Below are positions 9,991 to 21,265 of a stretch of DNA of 22,199 bases, piece by piece (position 1 is the first letter of the stretch; each line of letters opens with the position of its first letter). The notes beneath the pieces are model-generated. The model ran no database searches. It saw only the letters and a program-made list of their open reading frames with translations, and had not been told where the DNA came from. The stretch comes from Diplodia intermedia. Its lineage: Eukaryota > Ascomycota > Dothideomycetes > Botryosphaeriales > Botryosphaeriaceae. The translations under genes and the position numbers were made by a program. Location: positions 1-22,199 of the forward strand of contig JAKEKT010000182.1 of the NCBI GenBank assembly GCA_021495925.1. Reading direction: 5' to 3'.

Positions 9991-12900
9991 ACTAAGAATC
10001 GTATATCTTATTCTATAAGAACTTAGACTTTCGATTAATTAATTATCTCTCGTTCGTCTAAATTCTATCGGTCTATTCTTTTAATCTAAGATCTTAAATA
10101 TTAATCTACGTTTTCCGCTTTCTTAGAAGAATAGAGATAAATTTAGAGGTCGAATTCTAATAAAGTTTCGATCTAATAGTTTTAAGTATAGAGTAGCGTA
10201 AGTCTAAGTTTAAGCTACTTAACTTATATAACTAGAAGAATTAAACGAGTAATAATTTTTAATATACTTTAGAACGCGTTCTATAATAGTAACTACTTAG
10301 AATATAGGCTATAGTTACTAGAGATTTTAATATTTATTATCTCTAGTAGAATTCGAAATCTTCTTTCTCGTTTAGCGCTAATTAGCTAGTCGAATAGTTC
10401 GAAGAAAATAATCTATCTCTTCTAAATAAAGAAGAGAAAGATATCTTTTATCGTCTCTATTTAAAAAGAGAGATGGTTATCGATCTTACGCTAGCTATAT
10501 CGACTTTAGCTAATAGAATTATCGACTAGTAAACGATTACGAACTTCGATTTCAATTATAAGATAATTCTATTTAGTCTAGAATCGATAGGCTATACGAA
10601 ATCTTCTTCGATAGCTACTACCGCTAGATTTAATATAGAAAAGGCCGACTAGTTTAAGTTTTAAGAAATCTTTAAATAATAGATAGAGACGATAGTATTC
10701 GAAGTTCTAAAAAGCTTAGAATTAAACTCTTTATCGAAAGATATCTTTAGAAACTTAATAGAAGGTTCTATTCGCTAAATACTCGCGTTAGATGTCTTAG
10801 AAGTAAGTCTTAACTAGACTATATCTATCGCGATAAACCTTTCTATTTTTCGATTAAAACTAGAAGCTCGTTCTAAACCATAGTAGTCGAACGAGCTTTT
10901 AGAAGAATAAAGATAACTACGAAGAGAGACTAACGCTTTTAAATCTCTACGTACGAAAGAGAATAAGCGACGGTACTTAAATAGTCGAAATATCTACTTT
11001 AAAGCGATTAAGAGGGCTAAACGCGAATACTAGAATTCGTTTCTAGAAAAAGAAACCTCTAAGACTATCTTTAAGACTATAGCTTATACTAAGTTTAGAA
11101 CGCATGCTAGAATTCTTAAGATTAGCTACGATACGCATGCGAAAAAACGTCTAGAAGGTAGTTTTAAGAGAAAGTATTTAGTTCTTAGAAAGAGACTCTT
11201 TCTATCGTTCTCTTTTATCGTCTCTTTTAACTAGTAAAGCTACGTCTCTAAACGCTAGAACTAGCCGAAGCTTAGTTTAAGAAAAATTAAGAACGCGTAC
11301 TCTACGTAAATTAAAGAAAAAACGTCGAAACTAGACGCTATTACGTAAGAGATTATTATTTATACGTTTAGAGCGAAGTTCGACGTCTTTAATAAGATCT
11401 TTTCTACGCTATTCGTCTACGAATATTATTCTACGGGCTAATATACGGCTACTAAGATAATTCTAAGTAAGAGAAAGAGCGATATCGTAGACTCGAAGTT
11501 CTATCGTATTATTTCTCTTCTTAATTATCTTAAAAAAGTACTAGAACGAATTACGACTAAAAGACTAGACTATCTAGCGAAGATCTTTAACCTTCTTTAC
11601 TATATCTAAATTAGAAAAAGATTAAAGAAATCCGCGATTAACGCTATAATACTTTTATCGAATAAAGTAGAGAAGAACCGCCGTCTTAAATATAAGATCT
11701 TCGTACTTTTTCTTAATATTAAAAGCGTCTTTAATTACGTAGTCGAAGAATAACTTCTAGCTATAATAGCTCGAATTAGTATATCGATTAATCTACTCGT
11801 ATAAGTAAAGTTATTTATATCTATACGAATATTAAGCCTCGCGTTTAACGAAGAAGAAGAAGAGTTTAGTCTAATTAAAATAAATATTCTATAAGAAAGC
11901 TTAGTCTCTTCTATTCTCTTTTTAATTTATTTTTAAAAGATGTTTTTTGTCTCTAAAACTTCTTTTCTCTCTTATATTAACGATATTACGATAATAGCTA
12001 GCTTCGATAGCTAGAAAAGTAATAAGAAGATATTAGAGAAGAAGACGAAAAGACTCTTTACGCGAGGCTATAAAAACTATATTAAATTCGATCTTAAGAA
12101 GACGAAGCTTATATACTTTATTCGTTCTTTTAAAGAGAACTTAAAATCCCGCTCGATCTCTATTATCTTATCTACGAAGAATATAGTAGAATCGAAGAAC
12201 TAGATTAAGTAGCTAGAAATTTACTTTAACTACGAGTTTATCTTTAAGACGTACGTATCTAAAAGAGTTAGCTAGACTTATTTAATCTTCTACTATCTCT
12301 CTAGACTTACTAACGTTAAGAGAGGGCTCTTCTTCTACGTAGTTTACTAGCTTTATTTAGCTTACGTAACTACGGTTATAGACTACGGCTTTAAAATCTA
12401 CTAGAAAAACTAGAGGCGGTTTACTCGTTAATTAAGAGTTCTTTAAAATCTTACTTTATAAAAGATTCTAGAGGTTTTTAAAACCGCCTCTATAATTTCT
12501 CTAGAAATAGAGAGTAAAATTCTATTAGTAAATATTTATCTAAACGAGCGATTATAAAAATACGCTTTTAGAACGAATTTACTCGAAGAATTCTACTTTC
12601 TTTAAATCGAACTAGAGAAGATAAATCTAGACTAATAAAAAATAGAAACGTCTACGTAGTTAGAGAAGATTAAGCTTCTTCTTAGAGAGTAATCTACTCT
12701 TTTAGAAGAAGTTAACTTCTTCTACTTTTTATTATAGACTATCGATCTTTTCTACGCGACTACGATTAGCTCTCTAAATAAAGAGAAGTAGGCTTCGACC
12801 TACGTACTTAATATTAAGAGAATATTCTCTAATTAAATAGCTATCTACTTCGACGCTTTCGTTCTATCTTCGAGTAGAAATATAGATATCGAAGTAGTAG

Positions 12901-13760
12901 TTTTCGACTTTAGCTAATCTAAAGAGAATTCGACGCGCTAAATTTATAAGAACCTCGGTTCGAAGAATCTAGTATATAACGGCGAGATAAAAGAACTAGT
13001 AATAGCCCTTAACTACGCCGTTAGAAGTCGGGTCTATAATAAGAATATTAGAATCTACGCGAATAACTAGACCGCGATTCTATAGCTAAAGAAGCCCTCT
13101 AATACGCTCGAATAAGATTAATAGATTCGAGCTATTAGCTTAGCTAAAAAGCTAAGAGATAGAGAAAATACCGTCTCTCTAGAATAGTATTTCGGCTATA
13201 AGAACGTTCTAGATAACGAGTATATTAATCGGCTCGCTAAAAGCGCTACGAAGTACTCTATTAAAAGAACTTCTACTTCTCTAAGCTTCTATCGAAGTAA
13301 GATTAAGTAGAAGACCTACGAAGAGTAAAAAAAAAAGCTTAAATTAATAGCGAACTCGCTCTATAAACGTATCTTTAGTTTAGAGATAGAGCGGCGGCTT
13401 AAATCTTCTATAAAAGTTAGAGAAATAGCCTTCGCCTTTTACTAGCTAAAGATAGAATACGAATACTTTAAGTTCTATCTTTATCGTCTTAACTACGCCG
13501 AAAACGACTAGTATAGATATAGTCGTACGACTAGATAGATACTACGCTATTTACTTCTATTTTACTCTCTTTATAGAAACTTCTAAGTTCTCTTAAAAGA
13601 CGGGCTAAAAAAGAATTAGCTCGAACTATTAAATCTCTTTTTCTTAACTCTAAAAGCTAGCTTAACGGCTAAGTTCTTAGAATAAATAAAGATTACTACT
13701 AGACGGTAGTAGTTAAACGACTTATCTAACGAGATTTAAATACGTATTACTATACGCTTA
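9900..13760 (+). pseudogene. LINE ORF2 (APE endonuclease, reverse transcriptase, RNase H), inner copy
   Basis: Encodes the protein that nicks the target and reverse-transcribes the LINE RNA. One frame (codons at multiples of 3) carries every domain. The endonuclease opens with 'VLQANLNRS' (9900-9929), has GDFN as RDFN (10320-10331) and ends with 'DLTLA...FDF' (about 10479-10555). RT motif A reads NIKSVFN (11715-11735) and the YxDD box reads Y-I-N-D (11973-11984). The thumb-like block 'YVTTVIDYGFKIY' lies near 12364-12402, followed by a 'KIL..FKTASI...EIES' block. RNase H shows its first Asp (12852), the NGE block (12978-12986), Y-A-N-N where an Asp is expected (13062), and a final Asp-to-Asn change (13227). 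About 1290 codons is normal for this family. Stops are all TAA or TAG from Gln or Trp, and no net frameshift is needed. The C-terminus after about 13740 is uncertain. Confidence 0.9.
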
Positions 13761-14401
13761 TTTATATTTATTTTCTTTATTTTTCTTCTTTTATTCTCTT
13801 CTTTAGCTTCTTCTCGTTCTCGGCACTCTCGCCGCGTTCGATTTAAAGTAAAAACGGGCGAGAACCGTAGAAAAACGGCTAAATAGCGAGTATTTAAGCT
13901 AAAGTAGCTATTACTACTAGTATCTACGGCTATCTAGTATAGTTAATAACTAAGCTAACGAAGCTAAAAAGCCGAGATTTAAATTTTAAACGAGTAATCT
14001 CTATTTAGAGCTCTTTTCTATCTAGATTTAGAAGTAGAGTTATATAGCTAGTTTACTAGTAGTAATACTTCGGCTAGTTATAATAAATAGTAAGCGAGTA
14101 TCGGTCTTCGATAGAAGAAAGCTAAATAAATCTAACTAGTTAAGAAGACTCTCTCTAAGAAGAGAACTTACTTACTATACTTTTTATCTTTATTTTATTA
14201 CTCTCTAAGATCTCGCTTTACTTTCTTTATTCTCTTAACTTTTTATACGCTCTCTATTTTTCTTAAGCTTTTAAGCGTATCGTTTCTAGTACTCTTCTAG
14301 AATTTTCTTTAATATATATATATTTAGATATATAGATAGAAGCGAATTTCTCTAGAGAAGTCTCGTCTCTAATAGTCTAAGACTCTAGAGAGACGCTAAA
14401 C
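13761..14401 (+). other. 3' untranslated region of inner LINE
   Basis: Between the last plausible ORF2 codons and the tail. It contains pyrimidine-rich stretches and comparatively GC-rich islands (near 13820-13890). No coding motif is recognised. It matches 16462-17102 of the outer copy. Confidence 0.6.
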
Positions 14402-14422
14402 TAAATAAATAAATAAATAAAT
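14402..14422 (+). repeat. (TAAA)n tail of inner LINE
   Basis: About five TAAA units. The position, directly before the right target-site duplication, marks the 3' end of the inner LINE and fixes its orientation as +. Confidence 0.93.
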
Positions 14423-14435
14423 AAAGCGTCTTTAA
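14423..14435. repeat. Target-site duplication (right) of inner LINE
   Basis: Identical to 7907-7919. The next base is C here and T at 7920, which could be a RIP change or the element boundary. Confidence 0.9.
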
Positions 14436-16461
14436 CTACGTAGCCGAAGAATAACTTCTAGCTATAATAGCTCGAATTAGTATATTAATTAATCTACTTA
14501 TATAGATAAAGTCGTTTATATCTATACGAATATTAAGCCTCGCGTTTAACGATAAAGAAGAAGAGTTTAGTCTAATTAAGACGAATATTTTATAAGAAAG
14601 CTTAATCTCTTCTATTCTCTTTTTAATCTATCTTTAAGAGATGTTTTTCGTCTCTAAGACTTCTTTTCTCTCTTATATTAATGATATTACGATAATAGCT
14701 AGCTTCGATAGCTAAAAAAGTAATAAGAAGATATTAGAAAAGAAGACGAAAAGACTCTTTACGTAAGATTATAAAAACTATATTAAATTCGATCTTAAGA
14801 AGACGAAGCTTATATACTTTACTCGTTCTTTTAAAGAGAACTCGAAATTTCGCTTAGTCTCTATTATCTTATCTACGAGAGATATAGTAGAACCGAAGAA
14901 CTAAATTAAGTAACTAGAAATTTACTTTAACTATAGGTTTATCTTTAAGACGTATATATCTAAAAGAGTTAACTAGATTCGTTCGGTCTTCTATCGTCTC
15001 TCTAAACTTACTAACGTTAAGAGAGGGCTCTCTCTTTATATAGTTTATTAGCTTTATTTAGCTTACGTAACTACGATTATAGACTACGGCTTTAAAATCT
15101 ACTAAAAAAACTAGAAGCGGTTTACTTATTAATTAAGAGTTCTTTAGAATCTTATTTTACGAAAGATTCTAGAAATTTTTAAAACCGCCTCTATAATTTC
15201 TCTAGAAATAGAGAGTAAAATTCTACTAGTAAATATTCGTCTAAACGAGCGGTTATAAAAATACGCTCTTAGAACGAATTTACTTAAAGAATTCTATTTT
15301 CTTCGAATTAAACTAGAGAAGATAAATCTAGACTAATAAAAAATAGAAACGTCTACGTAGTTAGAGAAGATTAAGCTTCTTCTTAGAGAGTAATCTACTT
15401 TTTTAAAAGAAGTCGATCTCTTCTACTTTCTATCGTAAGCTATCGACCTTTTCTACGCGACTACGATTAGCCTTCTAAATAAAGAGAAGTAGGCTTTAAT
15501 CTATATACTTAATATTAGAGAGGTACTCTCTAATCGAATAGCTATCTACTTCGACGCTTTCGTTCTATCTTCGAATAAAAATATAGATATTAAAGTAGTA
15601 GTTTTTAACTTTAGCTAATCTAAAGAGAATTCGACGCGCTAAATTTATAAGAATCTTAATTCGAAGAATCTAGTATATAATAATAAGATAGAAGGGCTAG
15701 TAATAGCTCTTAACTACGTCGTTAGAAGTCGAATTCTTAATAAGAATATTAGAATCTACGCGAATAACTAGACCGCGATTCTACGACTAAAGAAGCCCTC
15801 TAATACGCCTAAATAAGATTAATAGATTTAAGCTATTAGCTTAGCTAAAAAGCTAAGAAATAGAGAAAATACTATCTCTCTAGAATAGTATTCTAACTAT
15901 AAGAACGTTCTAGATAACGAGTACGCCGATCGGCTCGCTAAAAGCGCTATAAAGTATTCTATTAGAAGGGCTTCTACTTCTCTAAGCTTCTATCGAAGTA
16001 AGATTAAGTAGAAGACCTATAAAGAGTAAAAAAAGAAGCTTAAATCGATAATAGACTTATTCTATAAACGTATCTTCGATTTAGAGATAGAGCGGCGGCT
16101 TAAATCTTCTATAAAAGTTAGAGAAATAGCCTTCGCCTTTTACTAGCTAAAGATAGAATACGAATACTTTAAGTTCTATCTTTATCGCCTTAACTACGTT
16201 AAAAACGACTAGTATAGATATAGTTATATAACTAGATAGATACTACGTTATCTACTTCTCTTCTACTCTCTTTATAGAAATCTCTAGATTCTCTTAAAAG
16301 ACGAGCTAAAGAAGAATTAGCTTAAACTATTAAATCTCTTTTTCTTAACTTTAAGAGCTAGCTTAACGGCTAAGTTCTTAGAATAAATAAAGATTACTAC
16401 TAGGCGATAGTAGTTAAACGACTTATCTAATAAGATCTAAATACGTACTACTATACACTCG
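14436..16461 (+). pseudogene. LINE ORF2, outer copy, C-terminal part (RT palm/thumb and RNase H)
   Basis: Continuation of the ORF2 broken at 7919. It picks up right after RT motif A and runs through the YxDD box (Y-I-N-D at 14674-14685), the 'TIIDYGFKIY' thumb-like block (about 15070-15105) and RNase H: first Asp near 15553, NNKI where NGE is expected near 15680, YANN near 15757-15768, and a final block N-E-Y-A-D-R-L-A-K-S-A with its catalytic Asp still intact (15928-15930). It matches inner positions 11735-13760 at a constant offset of 2701. The only transversion I noticed between the copies is at 14553 (T) against 11852 (A). It is inactive because of RIP stops and the inner insertion. Confidence 0.88.
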
Positions 16462-17102
16462 TTTATACTTATTTTCTTTATTTTTCTTCTTTTATTCTCT
16501 TCTTTAGCTTCTTCTCGTTCTCGGTACTCTTGTCGCGTTCGATTTAGAGTAAAAACGGGCGAGAACCGTAGAAAAACGGCTAAATAATAAGTATTTAAGC
16601 TAAAGTAGCCGTTACTACTAGTATCTACGGCTATCTAGTATAGTTAGTAACTAAGCTAACGGGGCTAAAAAGCCGAAATTTAAATTTTAATTAAGTAATC
16701 TCTATTTAGAGCTCTTTTCTATCTAGATTTAGAAGTAGAATTATATAGCTAGTTTACTAGTAGTAATACTTCGGCTAGTTATAATAAATAGTAAGCGAGT
16801 ATCGATCTTTAATAGAAGAAAGCTAAACGAATCTAACTAGTTAAAAAGATCTTCTCTAAGAAGAGAACTTACTTACTATACTTTTTATTTCTATTTTATT
16901 ACTTTTTAAGATCTCGCTTCGCTTTCTTTATTCTCTTAACTTTTTATATGCTCTCTATTTTTCTTAAGCTTTTAAGCGTATCGTTTCTAGTACTCTTCTA
17001 GAATTTCCTCCGATATATATATATTTAGATATATAGATAGAAGCGAATTTCTCTAGAGAAGTTTCGTCTCTAATAGTCTAAGACTCTAGAGAGACGCTAA
17101 AC
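16462..17102 (+). other. 3' untranslated region of outer LINE
   Basis: Counterpart of 13761-14401. It is pyrimidine-rich with a few GC islands, and no gene is seen. It ends in the conserved ctctagagagacgctaaac just before the tail. Confidence 0.6.
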
Positions 17103-17121
17103 TAAATAAATAAATAAATAA
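17103..17121 (+). repeat. (TAAA)n tail of outer LINE
   Basis: About four to five TAAA units followed immediately by the right copy of the 15-bp target-site duplication. Confidence 0.93.
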
Positions 17122-17136
17122 ATATAAACTTATATT
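17122..17136. repeat. Target-site duplication (right) of outer LINE
   Basis: Exact repeat of 4086-4100. From 17137 the Helitron frame continues without loss of register. Confidence 0.92.
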
Positions 17137-20100
17137 AACTAGAAAATACTTAACTAGTATTATTATAATTAAGACGTAATTAGAGTTTATCTTTACTTTA
17201 AAGTAGTAGATACTCTTTATATTAATTTTATTATAGACGAGTTCGACTATTTAATAGTAAAGTAAATTAATAAGTCTATTATTCTTTTAATATTATATCG
17301 CTATAGTAATTATTTTATATTTAAATACTATTAAAACTTAGTTACTATTCTTTAATACTTTAGAAATTTATTATATTTTATTATAATAATAATAAATCTA
17401 AAATAGAAGAAAGTTATTAAGATATTATTTAATAATAATAGTATATAATATAATATTATTATTTAAGTCTTTAAGCTTAAGTTAGATCGTCTTTTATAAC
17501 TATTAAAAAAGTAGTATTTAAATAATAAAAGAGCGCTTAATAGCGAAGTTTTTAATTATTATATTAGTAATATATATATTATTAAGTATTAGAAGCGAGG
17601 CTTATTCTATATATATATTCTTTTATTTTTAATAGGCGAGTTTTATTCTAATACGTCTAAGATTATTAATAAGTATTATAGTATTAAACTACTATTACTA
17701 GAGAAAAATTCTAATAAAAAGCTCTTTAATATTATATCTTTATATATAATTTATAGATTATATAGTAAGAGTTACGAAGATTTATTATATATAAAGTTAA
17801 ATAGTTTAACTTAGTCGAAGCGATACTTAAAGAAATATTTTATAGTATATATTAATAAAACTTCTATTATTAAGAATAATACTTTAATTATATATTAGCG
17901 TCGTAATAAACGTATAGTATAAAAGAAGCTTAAGAATAATAAAGAGATTAATTTAAACTATTAATAAATAGTATTATATTTTTCTTATCTTTCTAGAACG
18001 TTCGAATACTATATTAACGTAAAGCTAACTAGTAGTATTTAAGCTATTAAATATATATATAAGTATATATTTAAGAAGTATAATTAGACTATAATACGTA
18101 TTAAGAATTAAAATAATAAGATCTTAATAATAATTAATAATTAATATATTATACTATTTATAGTAGTCTAAAATCTTATATTATTTTATACGTATAAGAA
18201 AAAGCTAGCTATTATTATATTTAATTATTATTTTAAGAATATATATTTAGTTTTTTAGAACTATTAGCTCTTAAATAAGTAATTACGTAACGTAATAGAT
18301 AAATAAAAGTTATAGTTTCTTATATAAATAGAGTATAATTATTTATATCTAAAGAAGAAGTATTAAAATATTCTATACTAGAATTTTTTTATATACTATA
18401 CTTAGAACGCGAGAAATATAATATAGTTTAAATAAAAAACTAATATAATCGCGATTAAATATCTTTATACGACGAATTTAAATTAGATTAAAAGATACTC
18501 TCTCTAGTAACTACTTTAGCGAAAGTCTAACGCTATATTATATAAGAATCTATATACTATTAATAATAAAACGTAAAGTAAGCTATTTAAAGTTATTATA
18601 GTTCTTAATCTTATCTTTAGTAATATTAAATAGCGCGATTTTTTTAATAAGATTTACGTTTTTACTATAATTATATTAGCTAGAGCTCTCTTTCTTAATA
18701 CTACTATCTATAACTATATTATTAATTTTATCGCTTTATTTAAGAAATTTTAAAATCTCTTTAAAGAGAACGCGCTATAAATCTTTTTTTATAAATATAT
18801 TATTTTATTAGTTTTAGACGTCTTTTTAGACGTATAAGAGACGTATACTAACTATAAATTATTTTTACTTCGCTAATTTCTAGAGAAGAATAATTTTATA
18901 AATCTTTTTTAAATACTATTTATTTATTAATATTAGTAGAAGAACTTCGCGATTAATTCTCTTATTATAAATTAGCTATATAACTAAATTAAGAAATAGC
19001 GATTTTTTAACTCTAATATTAGCGATCTTAATAAAGACTAGTATATCGCGTTTAATTACGTTATTATAAAGATTAAATAGTAATTTAAGACTATATACTT
19101 CTTTTTATAAAGTCTAGATAGAACGAAAAAGATATATCTATATAAAATTATTATAAGCTACTTTTATACTTAAAATAATATTATATTATATACTATCTTT
19201 TTTAGTATAGCGTCTCTACTTTTTTTAAATAATTAAATAATATATTTACGATTTAAGATTTCTCTTAAGCTTAATATATTTTTATAGTATAATATTTCTT
19301 ATAAGAGTTATTTATCGACGCTTCTTCGCTATACTAAGCTTATTATTTAAAATAAGATATTAATATAATATAAATAGTACTTTTAAGCGGTTTATAGATT
19401 ACTATATAATATTATAAAGATAGACTATATAAGTAATAGTATTTTTAAAGATATTCTCTATTTATTTAGTAATAACTTTACGTAGTATCTTCTAGTTATT
19501 TTTTATAAATAACGGCCGTAGATCGTATATACTACGATAAATTAATAAAAGAGATAGTTAAAGTTTTAAATTCTCTTTTTATAGTAGAATATATAAGTAT
19601 ATTTTAACTAGCTAAACTAGACGTTTATCTAATAAATTAATAAACTATTATATAAGAGAAAGCTCTATAAAAGTATTTAGCTTTTATTATATATTTATAC
19701 TACTATCTCTCTAGCTATATTCGTTAAGTTTATATATTTAATCTATAAGATACGCGAGATAAACTTAAGAATAAATTATTTCTTTAATAAAGTAATTCTT
19801 TATAGTAGAAATAATTATATTAACGAGTTTAATATAGCTATTATTATTAATCTAAAGAGATATAGTATAGTAGAGTAAGCTTATAAGTTTATAAACTAAA
19901 TAAATAATAATAATAATAATAATATAGAAGCTTTATTATTAAATAATTATCTCTTTATATTAATATTTACTAGATATTTATTTATAATACTTTATCTTCG
20001 CGTTAACGCGCTAATTATACTATTATAAAATCTCTTTTTAGATACTAAACTTTATAATAATACTTACTTAATCGTTATATATCTTTAAAAGCGCGGTATC

Positions 20101-20439
20101 GTAATACGTATTAATAATTCTAATAATTAGTTTAATAGTAATCTTTACTTTATTCTAAGAATTAATTATAGTACTAAAAGTAACTTAGACTTTAAGCTTA
20201 TTTATTAATAATTATCTATTAAGCTATACTTTATTATAACTATTAATAAATTTTAAGATTAAATACTATAATATATTAGTATTAATCTATATATAAACGT
20301 CTTTTTATATAAATAACTTTATATTACGCTATTTAGAGTTACTAATATTATTAAGCTAAATATTCTACTTTTATTAAAGATAATAATAATAAGTAATATA
20401 ATATATAATAAGATACTATTAAAAAAACTACTAGAATAA
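17137..20439 (+). pseudogene. Helitron Rep-helicase, C-terminal part (HUH/Y2 replicase and PIF1-like helicase)
   Basis: Main part of the Helitron protein, about 1,101 codons in one frame (codons at remainder 1 modulo 3), in register with 2961-4100. The HUH motif region reads 'KRGLFYIYIL' (17593-17622), where Y-I-Y at 17608-17616 stands for His-Ala-His. The 'KRY.KKY' block lies near 17818-17840. The Y2 active-site region 'AIKYIYKYIFK' is at 18043-18075. Helicase: Walker A reads S-L-D-R-T-K-K (from 19111) for a GGTGKT-type loop; Walker B reads II-stop-N-K (19342-19356) for IIWDE; 'FTQYLPV' with a Gln stop near 19478-19500; a 'NALIILLQNL'-type block at 20005-20034; and the C-terminal 'ALSRVTN' box as TLFRVTN (20326-20346). 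It probably ended at TAA 20437-20439. All stops fit CAA, CAG or TGG changed by RIP. Confidence 0.88.
19903..19924. repeat. AAT microsatellite inside Helitron helicase
   Basis: A run of AAT/TAA triplets that keeps the helicase frame as poly-Asn. It lies between the helicase core and the 'NALIILL' block. Confidence 0.5.
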
Positions 20440-20610
20440 AGATCTTTATTATAGTATTTTTTTTTTACTTACTTTTATAATATTTCTATACTTTTATAAT
20501 ATCTTTAATATATTTTTATAATTTTAAGTTTTTTCTTTTAATATAGATTAACGTAATTTAATATATTTAATTTAATATAATAATAAAGAAAGAAATATAA
20601 ATAAGTTCTA
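20440..20610. other. AT-rich stretch after Helitron frame
   Basis: Homopolymer T and A runs. No gene, and no clear hairpin plus CTRR that would mark a Helitron 3' end. Confidence 0.4.
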
Positions 20611-20840
20611 TATTAAAATAGAATTTTATTTATATAATATTTAAAGAAACGTTTATAATCTAATATTAAAGTAGAATTCTATTTATATAATATCTAAAGA
20701 AACGTCTATAATCTAATATTAAAATAGAATTTCGTCTATATAATATCTAGAAAAAGCGTCTACGATTTAATATTAAAGTAAAATTTTATTTATATAATAT
20801 CTAGAGAAAGCGTCTATAGTCTAATATTAAAGTAAAATTC
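20611..20840. repeat. Minisatellite, 53-54 bp units (block 1)
   Basis: The tattaaa(g/a)ta(g/a)aatt core starts at 20611, 20664, 20717, 20771 and 20825, giving periods of 53, 53, 54 and 54. Units carry ttatataatatctagagaaagcgtctata with transition differences between copies. Confidence 0.85.
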
Positions 20841-21265
20841 GACTTATTATACGAACGCGAAAAAAATATATATATTAAAAATAGCTATAAAATTTAGCTT
20901 ATTATATAAACGAGAAAAAGATATACGTATTAAGAATAGTTATAGAATTTAACTTATTATATAAACGTAAAAAAAATATATATACTAAAAATAGCTATAA
21001 AATTTAGCTTATTATATAAATATAAAAAAAATATACGTATTAAAAATAATTATAAAATTTAGCTTATTAGATATATATAAAAATAATATAGATACTAGAA
21101 TTACTATAGAATTCGGCTTAGTATACGTATATAGAAAGTAATATATTAAAAAAAATACTATAGAATTTAACTTATTATATGCGCATAGAAGATAGCTAAT
21201 AATAAAAATTATTATAAAATTTAGCTTATTATACGCGCGTAGAAGGCGGCTAACGATAAAAATTA
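20841..21265. repeat. Minisatellite, 53-55 bp units (block 2)
   Basis: About eight units with the core aatttagcttattat, at about 20842, 20897, 20951, 21006, 21061, 21115, 21169 and 21222. The period equals that of block 1, and taaaattt, tta.ta and gagaaa elements align between them, so both are probably diverged forms of one satellite. Confidence 0.82.

Larger units (their letters stand above)
7920..14422 (+). mobile_element. Inner LINE (Tad-like), full-length, nested in outer LINE
   Basis: A complete copy of about 6503 bp of the same LINE family, inserted into ORF2 of the outer copy and flanked by a 13-bp duplication. In order: 5' leader (7920-8556), ORF1 (about 8557-9990), ORF2 (about 9900-13760), 3' untranslated region and (TAAA)n tail (14402-14422). 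It appears to have kept more CpG and more residual CpA/TpG than the outer copy, which fits a later insertion. All reading frames are in register but riddled with RIP stop codons. Confidence 0.92.
4101..17121 (+). mobile_element. Outer LINE (Tad-like non-LTR retrotransposon), split by inner copy
   Basis: A full-length element of about 6.5 kb, in two pieces: 4101-7919 and 14436-17121 (sum about 6505). It has a 5' leader, ORF1, ORF2 (APE endonuclease, reverse transcriptase, RNase H), a 3' untranslated region and a (TAAA)n tail at 17103-17121. It lies inside the Helitron frame with a perfect 15-bp duplication. It aligns to the inner copy at constant offsets (3815 for the 5' part, 2701 for the 3' part) without net insertion or deletion. 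The endonuclease-RT-RNase H architecture in a fungus suggests the Tad/I group, though the clade is my inference. All ORFs are broken by RIP-type stop codons. Confidence 0.9.

Noticed and set aside
4105..11735. Tandem duplication or LTRs: two ~3.8-kb near-identical blocks followed by two ~2.7-kb near-identical blocks
   Set aside because: The block order, the (TAAA)n tails and the two exact target-site duplications are explained fully by nested insertion of one LINE in another. No LTR-type ends (TG...CA) or primer-binding site are present.
14402..14422. Possible telomeric or simple satellite repeat (TAAA)n
   Set aside because: It occurs at the same position in both LINE copies, directly before target-site duplications, so it is the LINE tail. 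No TTAGGG arrays are seen.
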